Positions 35,225-43,324 of a stretch of 64,000 bases of DNA are shown in pieces (position 1 is the first letter of the stretch; each line of letters opens with the position of its first letter). This DNA is from an uncultured Flavobacterium sp. (lineage in GTDB: Bacteria > Bacteroidota > Bacteroidia > Flavobacteriales > Flavobacteriaceae), in contig CALJVL010000009.1 in NCBI GenBank assembly GCA_937773775.1, positions 124,001 to 188,000 of the forward strand. Reading direction: 5' to 3'. The translations under genes were made by a program, and so were the position numbers. The notes under the pieces are model-generated. The model was given only the letters and a program-made list of their open reading frames with translations, was not told where the DNA came from and made no database searches.

Positions 35225-35679
35225 TATTTTAAAATTGATTTGCTAAAACAAATACTATCTTCTATCCCTTCGTATTGTCCATAATTTGCGGTTATGGCGA
35301 AACCGTTCTTCTTGTAAAGTGCAATGGCCTCTGGATATTTTTTGCCAGTTTCCAAAATGCAGCTTTTAAAGTTTGCTTCTCTTGCCCAAGATTCCAGTTC
35401 TTTCAGTATTTTTGAGGCTATGCCTTTTCCGCGATCTTCCGGATTGACATACATTCTTTTTATTTCGGCAACTTGGTCTTTGTACACTTTAAAAGCGCCG
35501 CAACCAATCGCTTTTTGGTTTTCATAAACTACTATCGCATACTTTATGCTATCTGTTTTGTTAAACTGCGCATAGAAGCTGTGTTCTGCTCCATCGCGCA
35601 CTTCAATATCTTCGTTGAGTTTCTCTATTAAGGCAAGAAAATCAGGGTTTTCAGCAGATGTCCTTATAACTTGTGTCAT
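35224..35679 (-). CDS. GNAT-family N-acetyltransferase
   Basis: A 151-residue acetyl-CoA-dependent acetyltransferase. The acetyl-CoA loop is AEIKRMYVNPEDRGKGIASKIL and the late segment is CILETGKKYPEAIALYKKNGF. I chose MTQVIRTSAENPD as the start: its ATG lies 1 nt after the cysM stop codon, so it is coupled to the cysteine operon. The substrate is unknown. Its place after cysE-cysM could mean an acetylated amino acid or thiol, but this is inference. Confidence 0.82.
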   Translation of the reverse strand: MTQVIRTSAENPDFLALIEKLNEDIEVRDGAEHSFYAQFNKTDSIKYAIVVYENQKAIGCGAFKVYKDQVAEIKRMYVNPEDRGKGIASKILKELESWAREANFKSCILETGKKYPEAIALYKKNGFAITANYGQYEGIEDSICFSKSILK

Positions 35680-35680
35680 C

Positions 35681-36568
35681 TTAATCAAATAAATCAGATG
35701 ATAAATAGCGATCACCTCTATCGCAAATGATAGCAACGATCACTCCAGATTCCATTTCTTCTGCAATTTTCAATGCTGTAGCCACCGATCCGCCGCTGCT
35801 CATTCCCGCAAAAACGCCTTCCTCGAGCGCTAGACGTTTAGTCATGGCACGAGCTTCTTGTTCACTCACTTCAACAATGCGATCCACTTTTGCAGGATTG
35901 AAAATTTTGGGCAAATATTCCTGAGGCCATTTCCTGATTCCAGGGATTTGAGAGCCGTCACTTGGTTGCGCCCCGATGATTTGGATGTCTGGGTTTTTCT
36001 CTTTAAGATAAGTAGAAGTCCCCATTATGGTTCCTGTGGTTCCCATTGCCGAAACGAAATGGGTCACAGTTCCCTTCGTATCATTCCATATTTCCGGTCC
36101 GGTTGTTTTGTAATGTGCTTTCCAGTTGTCGTCATTGGCAAATTGGTTTAGCATCACGTATCCGCCCTCGGCCACTTTTTTGTCGGCATAGTCTCTCGAT
36201 CCTAAAATTCCTTCCTTTGCGGGTGTCAGTATGACAGTGGCCCCATAGGCACGCATGGTTTGCGTGCGTTCCTTGGTAGAATCTTCTGGAAGTATTAATT
36301 CAATTTCGATACCTAGCAGCTGGGCAATCATGGCTAGCGCTATTCCTGTATTTCCACTTGTAGCCTCAATTAGTTTGTCTCCTTTTTTAATATCTCCTCT
36401 TTCAAGTGCTGATACCATCATGTTGCGGGCTGCGCGGTCTTTAAGGCTTCCTCCCGGATTGTTGCCTTCAAGCTTCAATAAAAGTTTTACGTTTTTGTTT
36501 TTGATTAAATTTACACTTTCCATCAAAGGCGTATTCCCAATTAGGTCTAATAATTTTTGTGGCTCCAT
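35681..36568 (-). CDS. cysM: Cysteine synthase B (O-acetylserine sulfhydrylase)
   Basis: PLP enzyme of 295 residues that makes cysteine from O-acetylserine and sulfide (CysM types also accept thiosulfate). It shows IGNTPLM near the N-terminus, the PLP lysine in GNNPGGSLKDRAARNM, the phosphate/asparagine loop EATSGNTGIALAM, and GMSSGGSVATAL near the C-terminus. CysM-type sequence and length fit better than CysK. It lies 1 nt downstream of cysE and 1 nt upstream of the GNAT gene, forming a tightly coupled operon under the leader described at 37411. Confidence 0.93.
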   Translation of the reverse strand: MEPQKLLDLIGNTPLMESVNLIKNKNVKLLLKLEGNNPGGSLKDRAARNMMVSALERGDIKKGDKLIEATSGNTGIALAMIAQLLGIEIELILPEDSTKERTQTMRAYGATVILTPAKEGILGSRDYADKKVAEGGYVMLNQFANDDNWKAHYKTTGPEIWNDTKGTVTHFVSAMGTTGTIMGTSTYLKEKNPDIQIIGAQPSDGSQIPGIRKWPQEYLPKIFNPAKVDRIVEVSEQEARAMTKRLALEEGVFAGMSSGGSVATALKIAEEMESGVIVAIICDRGDRYLSSDLFD

Positions 36569-36569
36569 G

Positions 36570-37361
36570 TTATCTTAACTCTTTTATTTTTACTTCTGTC
36601 GTTGTGGTGTTGGTAACTAGTGATCTTGGTGGTATGGACTTGGTAATCCATGCATTTCCTCCAATTATACTGTCTCTACCAATTATTGTTTCTCCTCCTA
36701 AAATCGTTGCATTAGCATAAATACAGACGTTTTTCTCAACGGTAGGGTGTCTTTTATCATTTTTCATGTCTTTGCTGACACTCAGTGCTCCCAAAGTTAC
36801 CCCTTGATAAATTTTAACGTTTTTTTCGATCACTGTAGTCTCCCCAATTACAATACCAGTTGCGTGGTCAATAAAAATAGGAGAATCGATACAGGCGCCC
36901 GCATGGATGTCCGTTCCTGTTATGCGATGGGCGTATTCGCTCATCAGTCTCGAGAATAAAAGCAGGTCTAAAAGGTATAATTCATGACTGAGGCGATAGA
37001 TAGCAATCGCGTAAAATCCTGGATAGGCTAGATATACTTCCTCGATGCTATTAGACGCTGGGTCATTTTCTACGAAGAAATTGGCATCTTGATTTATCTT
37101 TTCTAATACGGAAGGCAATTTTTCAAGAAAACTATCCCAAATGGAATCGCAGATCCCCTTTGGTTTTTTGCAGGCGATTACGGATATCTCTTTGAAAAGA
37201 AACTTCAGTTCGTCAATGCTTTCGCTTAAAGGGGCATTCGAATCAAACAAAGTGTAGAAAAGCTTTTCGGTAAAAGCTTCCGTTTTTGTTTTTATTCCGT
37301 AATTGATGTTCGAGTGTCTCTTTAGAGAGCTGATATGGTTAATAATCAGATCTTTTGTCAT
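36570..37361 (-). CDS. cysE: Serine O-acetyltransferase
   Basis: Makes O-acetylserine from serine and acetyl-CoA, the committing step of cysteine synthesis and normally subject to cysteine feedback. The 263-residue protein has a helical N-terminal domain (about 1-150) and a left-handed beta-helix of hexapeptide repeats. These carry the active-site motif GTDIHAGACIDSPIFIDHATGIVIGE, quoted here in part as IDHATGIVIGET, plus YQGVTLGALS, KRHPTVEKNV and IGGNAWITKSIP. It is the first gene of the cysE-cysM-GNAT operon. A 49-nt spacer separates it from an upstream cysteine-rich leader ORF. Confidence 0.94.
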   Translation of the reverse strand: MTKDLIINHISSLKRHSNINYGIKTKTEAFTEKLFYTLFDSNAPLSESIDELKFLFKEISVIACKKPKGICDSIWDSFLEKLPSVLEKINQDANFFVENDPASNSIEEVYLAYPGFYAIAIYRLSHELYLLDLLLFSRLMSEYAHRITGTDIHAGACIDSPIFIDHATGIVIGETTVIEKNVKIYQGVTLGALSVSKDMKNDKRHPTVEKNVCIYANATILGGETIIGRDSIIGGNAWITKSIPPRSLVTNTTTTEVKIKELR

Positions 37362-37410
37362 GATTATGAGTTTGAATTATTAATAGAAAGGGCTTAAAAC
37401 GTGGTGTTTT

Positions 37411-37482
37411 TTAAGAAGGACAACAACAATTCAATAAAGAAATTGAAAAACTAAAGTTGAAAAAGGATTGATTGTTGCTCAT
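37411..37482 (-). CDS. Cysteine-rich leader peptide upstream of cysE
   Basis: A 23-residue ORF starting MSNNQSFF and ending SLLNCCCPS, with three consecutive TGT cysteine codons just before the stop. Its ATG lies 19 nt downstream of the last base of a TATATTTG promoter box, and its stop is 49 nt before the cysE ATG. A short ORF loaded with codons for the end product, ahead of that product's biosynthetic operon, is the hallmark of leader-peptide regulation. I see no strong GC-rich terminator hairpin after it, so control could be translational or Rho-dependent. The ORF is seen directly; the role is inferred. Confidence 0.72.
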   Translation of the reverse strand: MSNNQSFFNFSFSISLLNCCCPS

Positions 37483-37500
37483 CGCTGTGCTTTTTTAGTT

Positions 37501-37524
37501 CAAATATAAAACGAAACAAAGATA
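37501..37524 (-). promoter_or_regulatory. Promoter region of the cysE operon (two -7 boxes)
   Basis: On the minus strand TATCTTTG (37524-37517) and TATATTTG (37508-37501) both match TAnnTTTG. A TTG at 37550-37548 lies 23 nt before the first. The second box would start transcription about 12 nt before the leader ORF. Confidence 0.5.
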
Positions 37525-37966
37525 TTGAACTATTTCCAATAATACTGCAAGAACTTATAGAGTCTATTAATAGCGTTATAAGTTTCAATTGGAGCTAAAA
37601 GAGGATGTAGTATTATCTAAATTTTGAATAATTTTAAATGCGTAAATTAGCAAGCTAAAAATAGAGTAAACAAAACTGGACCAAGGTTTACAATTGAGCA
37701 CGAAAGGAAGTAAATTCCTTTAACTGACAAGGTTTGGAGTAAGCTGATTCGCGAGCTAATATTGACTTTGATGAAAGAGAATTTCACGAATTAACAGCGA
37801 GTAGTTTTTGTGCATCACTTAAATGAAATTGTTTAGGGAGATAATAGTGATAAGTACTTATACTCCAAACTAGCTAAAAAAAGGAAAGGAATTCAAAAAG
37901 GAACAAATGGAAATGAAGTATTTACTAGAATAAATAAATAATTCTACTTTGTAATAGTAGGATAGA
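37525..37966. other. Gene-free stretch with possible coding remnants
   Basis: No intact gene. On the plus strand, short open stretches look protein-like (for example FDEREFHELTASSFCASL, and KYLYSKLAKKRKGIQKGTN ending at the TAA near 37938). They sit in different frames and are broken by stops. This could be debris of a lost gene; I cannot name a family. Confidence 0.3.
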
Positions 37967-38245
37967 TCAGTAGTGTTTGTAGATATATCCGGCAATCATA
38001 AAAATGACGTTTATTAGCGCCATTGTCAGAATCAATTTTTGAGAAAAAAGACGTCTGTTTATAAAATGAAAACCAATAAACCCCAAAAATAATAGGCTTG
38101 TAAATAGAGCGGGATACATCTGGAATGAGGCTGTAAAATCCCCTCTTAAAAGTAGGACCAATGACCTCTGAAAACCGCAGCCTAAACACTCCACTCCAAA
38201 GAGTGTTTTACTAAAGCAGGGAAACATGTATTTTTCTAAATCCAA
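37967..38245 (-). CDS. DUF2752 membrane protein
   Basis: A 92-residue protein with the DUF2752 hallmark FGVECLGCGFQRSLVLLLRGDF (in part CLGCGFQRS): two cysteines and an Arg before a small-xxx-aliphatic helix. Two or three transmembrane segments follow. The family is widespread in Bacteroidota; its function is unknown. It is single-gene and divergent from the small membrane/Smr pair. Confidence 0.85.
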   Translation of the reverse strand: MDLEKYMFPCFSKTLFGVECLGCGFQRSLVLLLRGDFTASFQMYPALFTSLLFLGFIGFHFINRRLFSQKLILTMALINVIFMIAGYIYKHY

Positions 38246-38347
38246 TGGTTTTATTTTTCAAAATTTACAAAACAGTAACAAAGCTCATTAATAAAAAAAG
38301 CAAGGCTATTTTAAATTTATTACTTTTGGAAAATTATATGTAAAGAA

Positions 38348-38530
38348 ATGAAAAAAATTATAATTCCAATTATGATTGTTGCGATACTAGTTGCTTTTTT
38401 TGAGCAGGTTAGTGAAGATAAAAATGTGTATATTACGGTCATTGCAATCGCTATTTTTATGTTTGGAATGATGCGATTAAGTGCCAAAACGCCTAGTAAA
38501 AATCAAGAAAAAGACGATAAGGATGTTTAA
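38348..38530 (+). CDS. Small two-TM membrane protein
   Basis: A 60-residue protein with two hydrophobic segments (IIIPIMIVAILVAFF and VYITVIAIAIFMFGMMRL) and a hydrophilic tail ending KDDKDV. I recognise no family. Its last codons overlap the start of the Smr-domain gene by 8 nt, a good sign that it is real and translationally coupled. Confidence 0.7.
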   Translation: MKKIIIPIMIVAILVAFFEQVSEDKNVYITVIAIAIFMFGMMRLSAKTPSKNQEKDDKDV

Positions 38531-39074
38531 TAAAGGAGATAAGGTTACCGTGCTTGACGAAGCTATAAACGGAGTGGTGTTGTCAACCAAAGATAAAGAG
38601 GTGACGGTAGAAACAGAAGACGGATTCGTGATGACATTTCTTGTCAAAGAATTACTTAAAGTAAACGATTCCAATAACTTAATGGATTCTATTAGAAAAA
38701 TTGATGTAGATAAAATTTCAAAGGAAAAAGAGATTCCAAAACCAAGAAGTTTCGTAAAAGAACGCAAAGACAAGAATGAAAGAGCCGCTCCTGAATTTGA
38801 TTTACACATTGAAAAACTGGTTAAGAACAAACATGGTATGTCCAATTATGATATCCTTACTTTGCAATCGGAAACTGCGAAGCGACACATCGAATTTGCC
38901 ATTCTAAACCGAATCCCGAAAATTGTTTTCATTCACGGTGTTGGCGAAGGAGTGTTAAAGTCGGAGCTGGATTTTTTATTGGGACGATATGACAATATCG
39001 CTTTCCAAGAAGGAAATTATCAAAAATACGGACAAGGCGCGACGGAGGTTTTTATTAAGCAAAACAGCAAATAA
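38523..39074 (+). CDS. Smr-domain (MutS2 C-terminal-like) protein
   Basis: A 183-residue protein: an N-terminal SH3-like/KOW-type strand region (MFNKGDKVTVLDEAINGVV), a charged linker (about 60-95), and a C-terminal Smr domain. The Smr domain has the DLHIEKL motif and the IPKIVFIHGVGEGVLKSEL motif with the conserved His-Gly-x-Gly. Smr domains are nucleases or nucleic-acid-binding modules; stand-alone bacterial Smr proteins act in ribosome rescue or DNA metabolism. The start chosen, MFNKGD, overlaps the preceding gene's stop; a longer frame reads through that gene out of frame. Confidence 0.88.
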   Translation: MFNKGDKVTVLDEAINGVVLSTKDKEVTVETEDGFVMTFLVKELLKVNDSNNLMDSIRKIDVDKISKEKEIPKPRSFVKERKDKNERAAPEFDLHIEKLVKNKHGMSNYDILTLQSETAKRHIEFAILNRIPKIVFIHGVGEGVLKSELDFLLGRYDNIAFQEGNYQKYGQGATEVFIKQNSK

Positions 39075-39094
39075 CAGCGTTTGATTTTAAATGT

Positions 39095-39134
39095 AAAAGC
39101 TCCCATTTGTAATGACAAATGGGAGCTTTTTTTG
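39095..39134 (+). terminator. Terminator after the Smr gene
   Basis: A 16-bp perfect stem (AAAAGCTCCCATTTGT and its complement), an AATG loop and T7. Confidence 0.9.
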
Positions 39135-39160
39135 TGTTGTTTTTTGGTAAAAAATTTAGC

Positions 39161-40123
39161 TTAATTGGTTGTTAACAATTCACCGTAAGCATAATTATCT
39201 CCTAGTAGGAAGTCGTTGTTTCCTTTCTTTAAAGTTACTTTTTTAAATACGATAGTGTGTTTAAAACTACTAGGTCCGTTAGTTGTTGTAGTTACCTCTA
39301 CGATGCCACTAACGTCTGCTACACCTGATACAGCGATCCATTCTTGACTTATCGCCGGAGTAGAGGGCGTTGCCGTATTGCAAAAATAAGCAGACGTTAG
39401 CAGACCTGTAAACAAGCGATACTTAAGAACATTTGTGCTTGTACCTACTATTCCTGTCCTAGGACTGTTTAAAGGAGTTACCTCATTTGCAATCAGGTTA
39501 GGGTCTATTGTCAGTGTCAATGATTCACTGCTTGTGTAGTTGTAAATTAAATTGGAGCTACTGCATTTTTCAACTGTTTTGTCGAAAAGGAAGGGTAGAG
39601 TAGAGGCCGATGTCACATAATTGCCAAAAGGAAGAGTTTCATATACCTGTGTTCCGCTGCTTTTTGCAAAAGTGATGTTTTTGAAAGTGATATTATGGTT
39701 GTATCCTGAAATTCGGGTACTATTATCCGTCGCGTTGACGGTTTTAACAGCTGTTGTGAATATTTGTATTTTTCCTGCCGCGGCATTCCACTGGTCAATT
39801 ACGCTGGGTGTGGCAGGAGGTATGGTTTCGCAAATATTGTTTGCTGATACGTTACCGTTATAAAAACGGTAAACAACGCGATTGCTGGAATTGATGTCTA
39901 GAGTAGTTGATGTTCCAGTCGAAGAAGGCTCGTTTGTAAAAGAACTTTGAGGAATTTCCACGAGTAAGGCTTCCTTCTCTTTTAATTTATATATAACGTC
40001 ATTATTATCGCAGTTTTGAGTATTTATCTCTTCAAAATTGATGTCTTCCTGAGTTAAATTTCCGTCATCGCAACCGGTTATTATCAGTAGAAAAATCATT
40101 AGGCTTAGAACTCTATTCATCAT
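39161..40123 (-). CDS. Lipoprotein with an internal duplication
   Basis: A 320-residue lipoprotein. The signal peptide ends LLIITGC (lipobox). The mature part is two related units of roughly 130-150 residues. Each starts with a Cys followed by an IY strand (CDNNDVIYKLKEKEALLVEI; CSSSNLIYNYTSSESLTLTI). Each continues to an arginine-aromatic block (VVYRFYNGNVSANNICETIPPATP; VLKYRLFTGLLTSAYFCNTATPSTP). Each then ends with a HxIxFKx(I/V)T strand and a YG motif, so each unit has two cysteines that may pair. I do not know the family. The promoter region is shared with the divergent cysteine desulfurase. Confidence 0.75.
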   Translation of the reverse strand: MMNRVLSLMIFLLIITGCDDGNLTQEDINFEEINTQNCDNNDVIYKLKEKEALLVEIPQSSFTNEPSSTGTSTTLDINSSNRVVYRFYNGNVSANNICETIPPATPSVIDQWNAAAGKIQIFTTAVKTVNATDNSTRISGYNHNITFKNITFAKSSGTQVYETLPFGNYVTSASTLPFLFDKTVEKCSSSNLIYNYTSSESLTLTIDPNLIANEVTPLNSPRTGIVGTSTNVLKYRLFTGLLTSAYFCNTATPSTPAISQEWIAVSGVADVSGIVEVTTTTNGPSSFKHTIVFKKVTLKKGNNDFLLGDNYAYGELLTTN

Positions 40124-40193
40124 AAAATATATTTTTACAAAAATAGCGAAAAAATTGACAATTGATATTAGAGAATACACAATTGATATTTCA

Positions 40194-40201
40194 TAACTTT
40201 G
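40194..40201 (+). promoter_or_regulatory. -7 box of the cysteine desulfurase gene
   Basis: TAACTTTG, with only 5 nt between it and the ATG. Transcription would start at or next to the A of ATG, giving a leaderless mRNA. Confidence 0.5.
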
Positions 40202-40206
40202 CAGTA

Positions 40207-41331
40207 ATGAAAAAAGTATATCTCGATAACGCATCAACGACAGCCATTCGTGCCGAAGTCATTCAAGAAATGACAAAAGTAATGGCAGAAGATTACGGAA
40301 ACCCATCCTCAACGCACAGTTTTGGTAGGAATGCTAAAAGTGTTTTGGAACTTTCCCGCAAATCCATCGCTAAGCAATTGAACGCGCCTGCGCAAGAAAT
40401 TATTTTCACCTCTTGCGGAACAGAAGCCAACAATTGGATTCTTCGTTCGGCCGTTGTGGATTTAAAAGTAAAACGCATTATAACGAGTAAGACCGAGCAT
40501 CATGCCGTTTTATATACTGTTCAGGCACTGCAAAAAGAATTTGGTATTCAGGTAGATTATGTCGCAATCAAGCCAAATGGGGACGTAGATATCACTGACT
40601 TGGTGCAGTTGCTTTCACAAGAGGATAAAACTTTGGTTAGTTTGATGCATGTGAATAATGAAACTGGAGCTGTTTTAGACATAAAGAGGATAGGGATGAT
40701 TTGTGCTGAGCATAATGTTTTATTCCATTCTGATACGGTACAATCCATTGGAAAGACAGAATTGGATGTGCAAGCGTTCCCCATTGATTTTCTGGTTGCC
40801 AGCGCCCACAAATTTCACGGCCCTAAGGGAGTAGGTTTTGCATATATAAGAAAAAACTTAGGTTTGCAGCCTCTTTTTTACGGTGGCGAACAGGAAAAGG
40901 GATTAAGAGCAGGAACTGAAGCGGTACATCAAGTTGCAGGAATGGCAAAAGCTCTGGAGCTTTCATATGCCAAGTTAGAGATAGTGAGAACTCATATATC
41001 CGAATTGAAAAGCTATTTGATCGAGCGACTTGAAATCGAATTTCCGGGCTTTTCCATAAACGGAAGCCAAAACGGGTTTTACAATATGCTGAATGTTTTG
41101 TTGCCATTCTCAGAAGATAAAACAGCAATGATTTTATTTCATCTGGATATGAAAGGAATTGCTGTTTCCAGAGGAAGTGCCTGCCAGAGCGGCAGTATTA
41201 AAGCTTCACATGTTTTAGCAGAAATGTTATCCAATGCCGATTTAAAAAAGCCAAGTCTGCGAATTTCGTTTAGCCATTATAACAGCAAGGAAGATGTAGA
41301 TTTGCTTATTGAAGCTTTAAAAACTATCTAA
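40207..41331 (+). CDS. Cysteine desulfurase (IscS/NifS class)
   Basis: PLP enzyme of 374 residues that takes sulfur from cysteine for Fe-S cluster and thiolation pathways. It starts MKKVYLDNASTT, the typical NifS/IscS opening. The PLP lysine is in SAHKFHGPKGVGF, and the persulfide cysteine is in SRGSACQSGSIKASHVL (IscS-like loop). The start is set by the family N-terminus and the -7 box 5 nt upstream; an alternative upstream ATG would lie before the promoter. No isc or suf genes adjoin it, so it may be a general-purpose desulfurase. Confidence 0.92.
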   Translation: MKKVYLDNASTTAIRAEVIQEMTKVMAEDYGNPSSTHSFGRNAKSVLELSRKSIAKQLNAPAQEIIFTSCGTEANNWILRSAVVDLKVKRIITSKTEHHAVLYTVQALQKEFGIQVDYVAIKPNGDVDITDLVQLLSQEDKTLVSLMHVNNETGAVLDIKRIGMICAEHNVLFHSDTVQSIGKTELDVQAFPIDFLVASAHKFHGPKGVGFAYIRKNLGLQPLFYGGEQEKGLRAGTEAVHQVAGMAKALELSYAKLEIVRTHISELKSYLIERLEIEFPGFSINGSQNGFYNMLNVLLPFSEDKTAMILFHLDMKGIAVSRGSACQSGSIKASHVLAEMLSNADLKKPSLRISFSHYNSKEDVDLLIEALKTI

Positions 41332-41378
41332 AAAACAGAAAAAACCGCTTCAAGGCGGTTTTTCTGTTTTTTAGATAG
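41325..41378. terminator. Very long terminator hairpin overlapping a stop codon
   Basis: About 24 nearly perfect pairs, starting CTATCTAAAAAACAG and closing around TTCAAG. The stem contains the end of the cysteine desulfurase gene itself. It also faces the convergent antiporter gene. Confidence 0.88.
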
Positions 41379-41391
41379 TAGAGAGAAGGTT

Positions 41392-42609
41392 TTATTCTTG
41401 AATACTTTCCTCTTTGGCTTTTCGTCGTTGTAGTATAATTGACTCCCTTTTTTTGGCGGTCATCATCAAGCCTAGCATCATGACCACAGCAGTTAACAAG
41501 ATAACCTGAATAATCACGGATTTATCAATCAATAATATCTTGTGCTCTGGTGCAATTGAAAGGAATAACAAGATGGTTATAAGTCCTCTTGGTGCCACGA
41601 ATAGCAGTGGGAAAAGAGGTATTTTCGAAATCTTTAGTTGAATCGTTCTTAAAATAAAAATACCTAATACAATCCCGACAGACCATACTAATGTGTCTAA
41701 GTTCAGTATTTCAGAGGTCTGTATCAAATATCCAAATAAAAGAAAGAATAAGGCTCTAACAAGAAAAGTGGCTTCAATTATAAGTTCTTTAAACTTCAAT
41801 ACTTCCTTGTTTAATAATAATAAATCAAGTCGGAAGTTTTGAATCCATTTAAAATGTTTAAGTTCATCTAAATTACCAATTGATAATCCAAATACCAAGA
41901 TGAAGATAAGTGCAGGTAGATGCAAGATTTTCGAAATTTCATAAATCAAGATGATAAGCAAAACGATTGGAACAAATTTTATATGATGGTCAATTTTCTT
42001 TAGAAGAAAAGAAAGTAAAATGGTAGCGACAAATGAAATCACGATAATAAATAAAATCTCTAGACAGAAATATCCGAAAGTTTCTAGACCAAAACTGGTG
42101 TTGTAAATAATAAAGTTGAAGAATATTACCCCAAAAATATCAGATAAACTACTTTCATATGTAATAAATTCCTTTTGAGTTGAGGATAGATTTCTTACAC
42201 TTGGTATCGCAATGGCACTACTTATTACACAGAAAGGGATGGCGTTTGTAAGGCTGTCTTTAAACGAATATCCTCCGTAATATTGCAAAAGATAAGCTAG
42301 GGAAAATGCTAAAATGAGTAAGGGAATAAATGCCCCTATTGATGATTTTTTTATGAGCCCAATTTTAGACCTATTAAGTTCCAATTCCAAAGAACCTTCG
42401 AGCACGATAAGAATAAGACCTATGGTTCCCAGCACAGGCAATGTAGAGGAAAGATCAGGAACTTTGATGCTAAATAAGAACGTAGCCTCTCTTACTATAA
42501 AGCCCAAAAGCAGTAATAATATTACAGATGGTATTTTAGTCATTGCCGCAGTAAGGTCAAATACATAGGCAACCAACAATAGTAGACAAAGTGAAATTAT
42601 TATTGTCAT
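41392..42609 (-). CDS. Cation:proton antiporter (CPA family)
   Basis: A 405-residue integral membrane protein with about 11-12 transmembrane segments. The pattern resembles Na+/H+ or K+/H+ exchangers: TKIPSVILLLLLGFIVR near the start, GLILIVLEGSLELEL, then CVISSAIAIPSVRNLS. ESSLSDIFGVIFFNF near residue 155 carries the acidic transport-site pair region, and FVAPRGLITILLFL is near the end. It lacks a C-terminal TrkA/RCK domain, ending in a basic tail (KKRESIILQRRKAKEE). The ion specificity is not determinable. Confidence 0.82.
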   Translation of the reverse strand: MTIIISLCLLLLVAYVFDLTAAMTKIPSVILLLLLGFIVREATFLFSIKVPDLSSTLPVLGTIGLILIVLEGSLELELNRSKIGLIKKSSIGAFIPLLILAFSLAYLLQYYGGYSFKDSLTNAIPFCVISSAIAIPSVRNLSSTQKEFITYESSLSDIFGVIFFNFIIYNTSFGLETFGYFCLEILFIIVISFVATILLSFLLKKIDHHIKFVPIVLLIILIYEISKILHLPALIFILVFGLSIGNLDELKHFKWIQNFRLDLLLLNKEVLKFKELIIEATFLVRALFFLLFGYLIQTSEILNLDTLVWSVGIVLGIFILRTIQLKISKIPLFPLLFVAPRGLITILLFLSIAPEHKILLIDKSVIIQVILLTAVVMMLGLMMTAKKRESIILQRRKAKEESIQE

Positions 42610-42809
42610 AGATAATTATTATTTAAAACTTTATTGGGTGTCCAGTAATATTTCTAGCCGTTGTGAAATATAACACATTTGATTGTTAAAACATAAAAAT
42701 CGGTGTAAATATAGGAAAATATTTGCCGTTTGTTAATTCCAATTCCTGCACTTAGCTGTACCTCAATGCTATTTCGTTATATCCCTTTATGACATCTCAG
42801 TTTTGTAGG

Positions 42810-43232
42810 CTAATTTAAATACTTTTCCATTATTAATTGGGCTTTAAAGAACCATAATGCAGATTCAGCACCCTGATTTATATTAATGCACTTATCCTCT
42901 AGTCCATCATAAGAGGCACCATTTTCAAGATTATACATAATTTGCCGAAGGTGGTTGTTTCCTAAAAACCAAATAAAAGCTAGCTTTAGCAGATCTTTGT
43001 ATTTTCTGTTTCTCGTCACTTCATTAACCAAATCTAAAGTAATAATTGTTGTAGCAACTTCAATGGGTTGTTCTCCATAAAAAGCTCTTTCCTTTTCTTT
43101 TTTGAACCAACTTCCATATAAAATTAAACTAATCCATTCTTTAAAGTAAAAAGGCTTCTTATTTTGTGTTACATTCAGTGATAAACTTGCGTAGTCTAAA
43201 ATTTTCAGAAATAAAAAACACTTATAACTCAA
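42810..43232 (-). pseudogene. C-terminal remnant of a sugar-active enzyme
   Basis: Encodes about 140 residues that look like the end of a six-hairpin (alpha/alpha barrel) carbohydrate enzyme often linked with glycosyltransferases in Bacteroidota. The clearest block is FIWFLGNNHLRQIMYNLENG followed by DGLEDKCININQGAESALWF. No ATG opens the frame (it begins at a TTG after a stop), and upstream sequence is already the promoter side of the histidine kinase. The protein is far shorter than the several-hundred-residue full enzymes. I read it as a 5'-truncated remnant. Confidence 0.6.
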
Positions 43233-43324
43233 AATTAATTCTATTTTTGTGTTTACCCTAAAGGTTGTTGCTGTTAATCAGAAACTTATCCCGTTTTAAA
43301 ATGCGGTAAAAAACATTGTTTTAC

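Noticed and set aside
37383..37413. Rho-independent terminator between the cysE leader ORF and cysE
   Set aside because: Only a 5-bp AAAAC/GTTTT pairing can be found; too weak to call, so the attenuation mechanism is left open.
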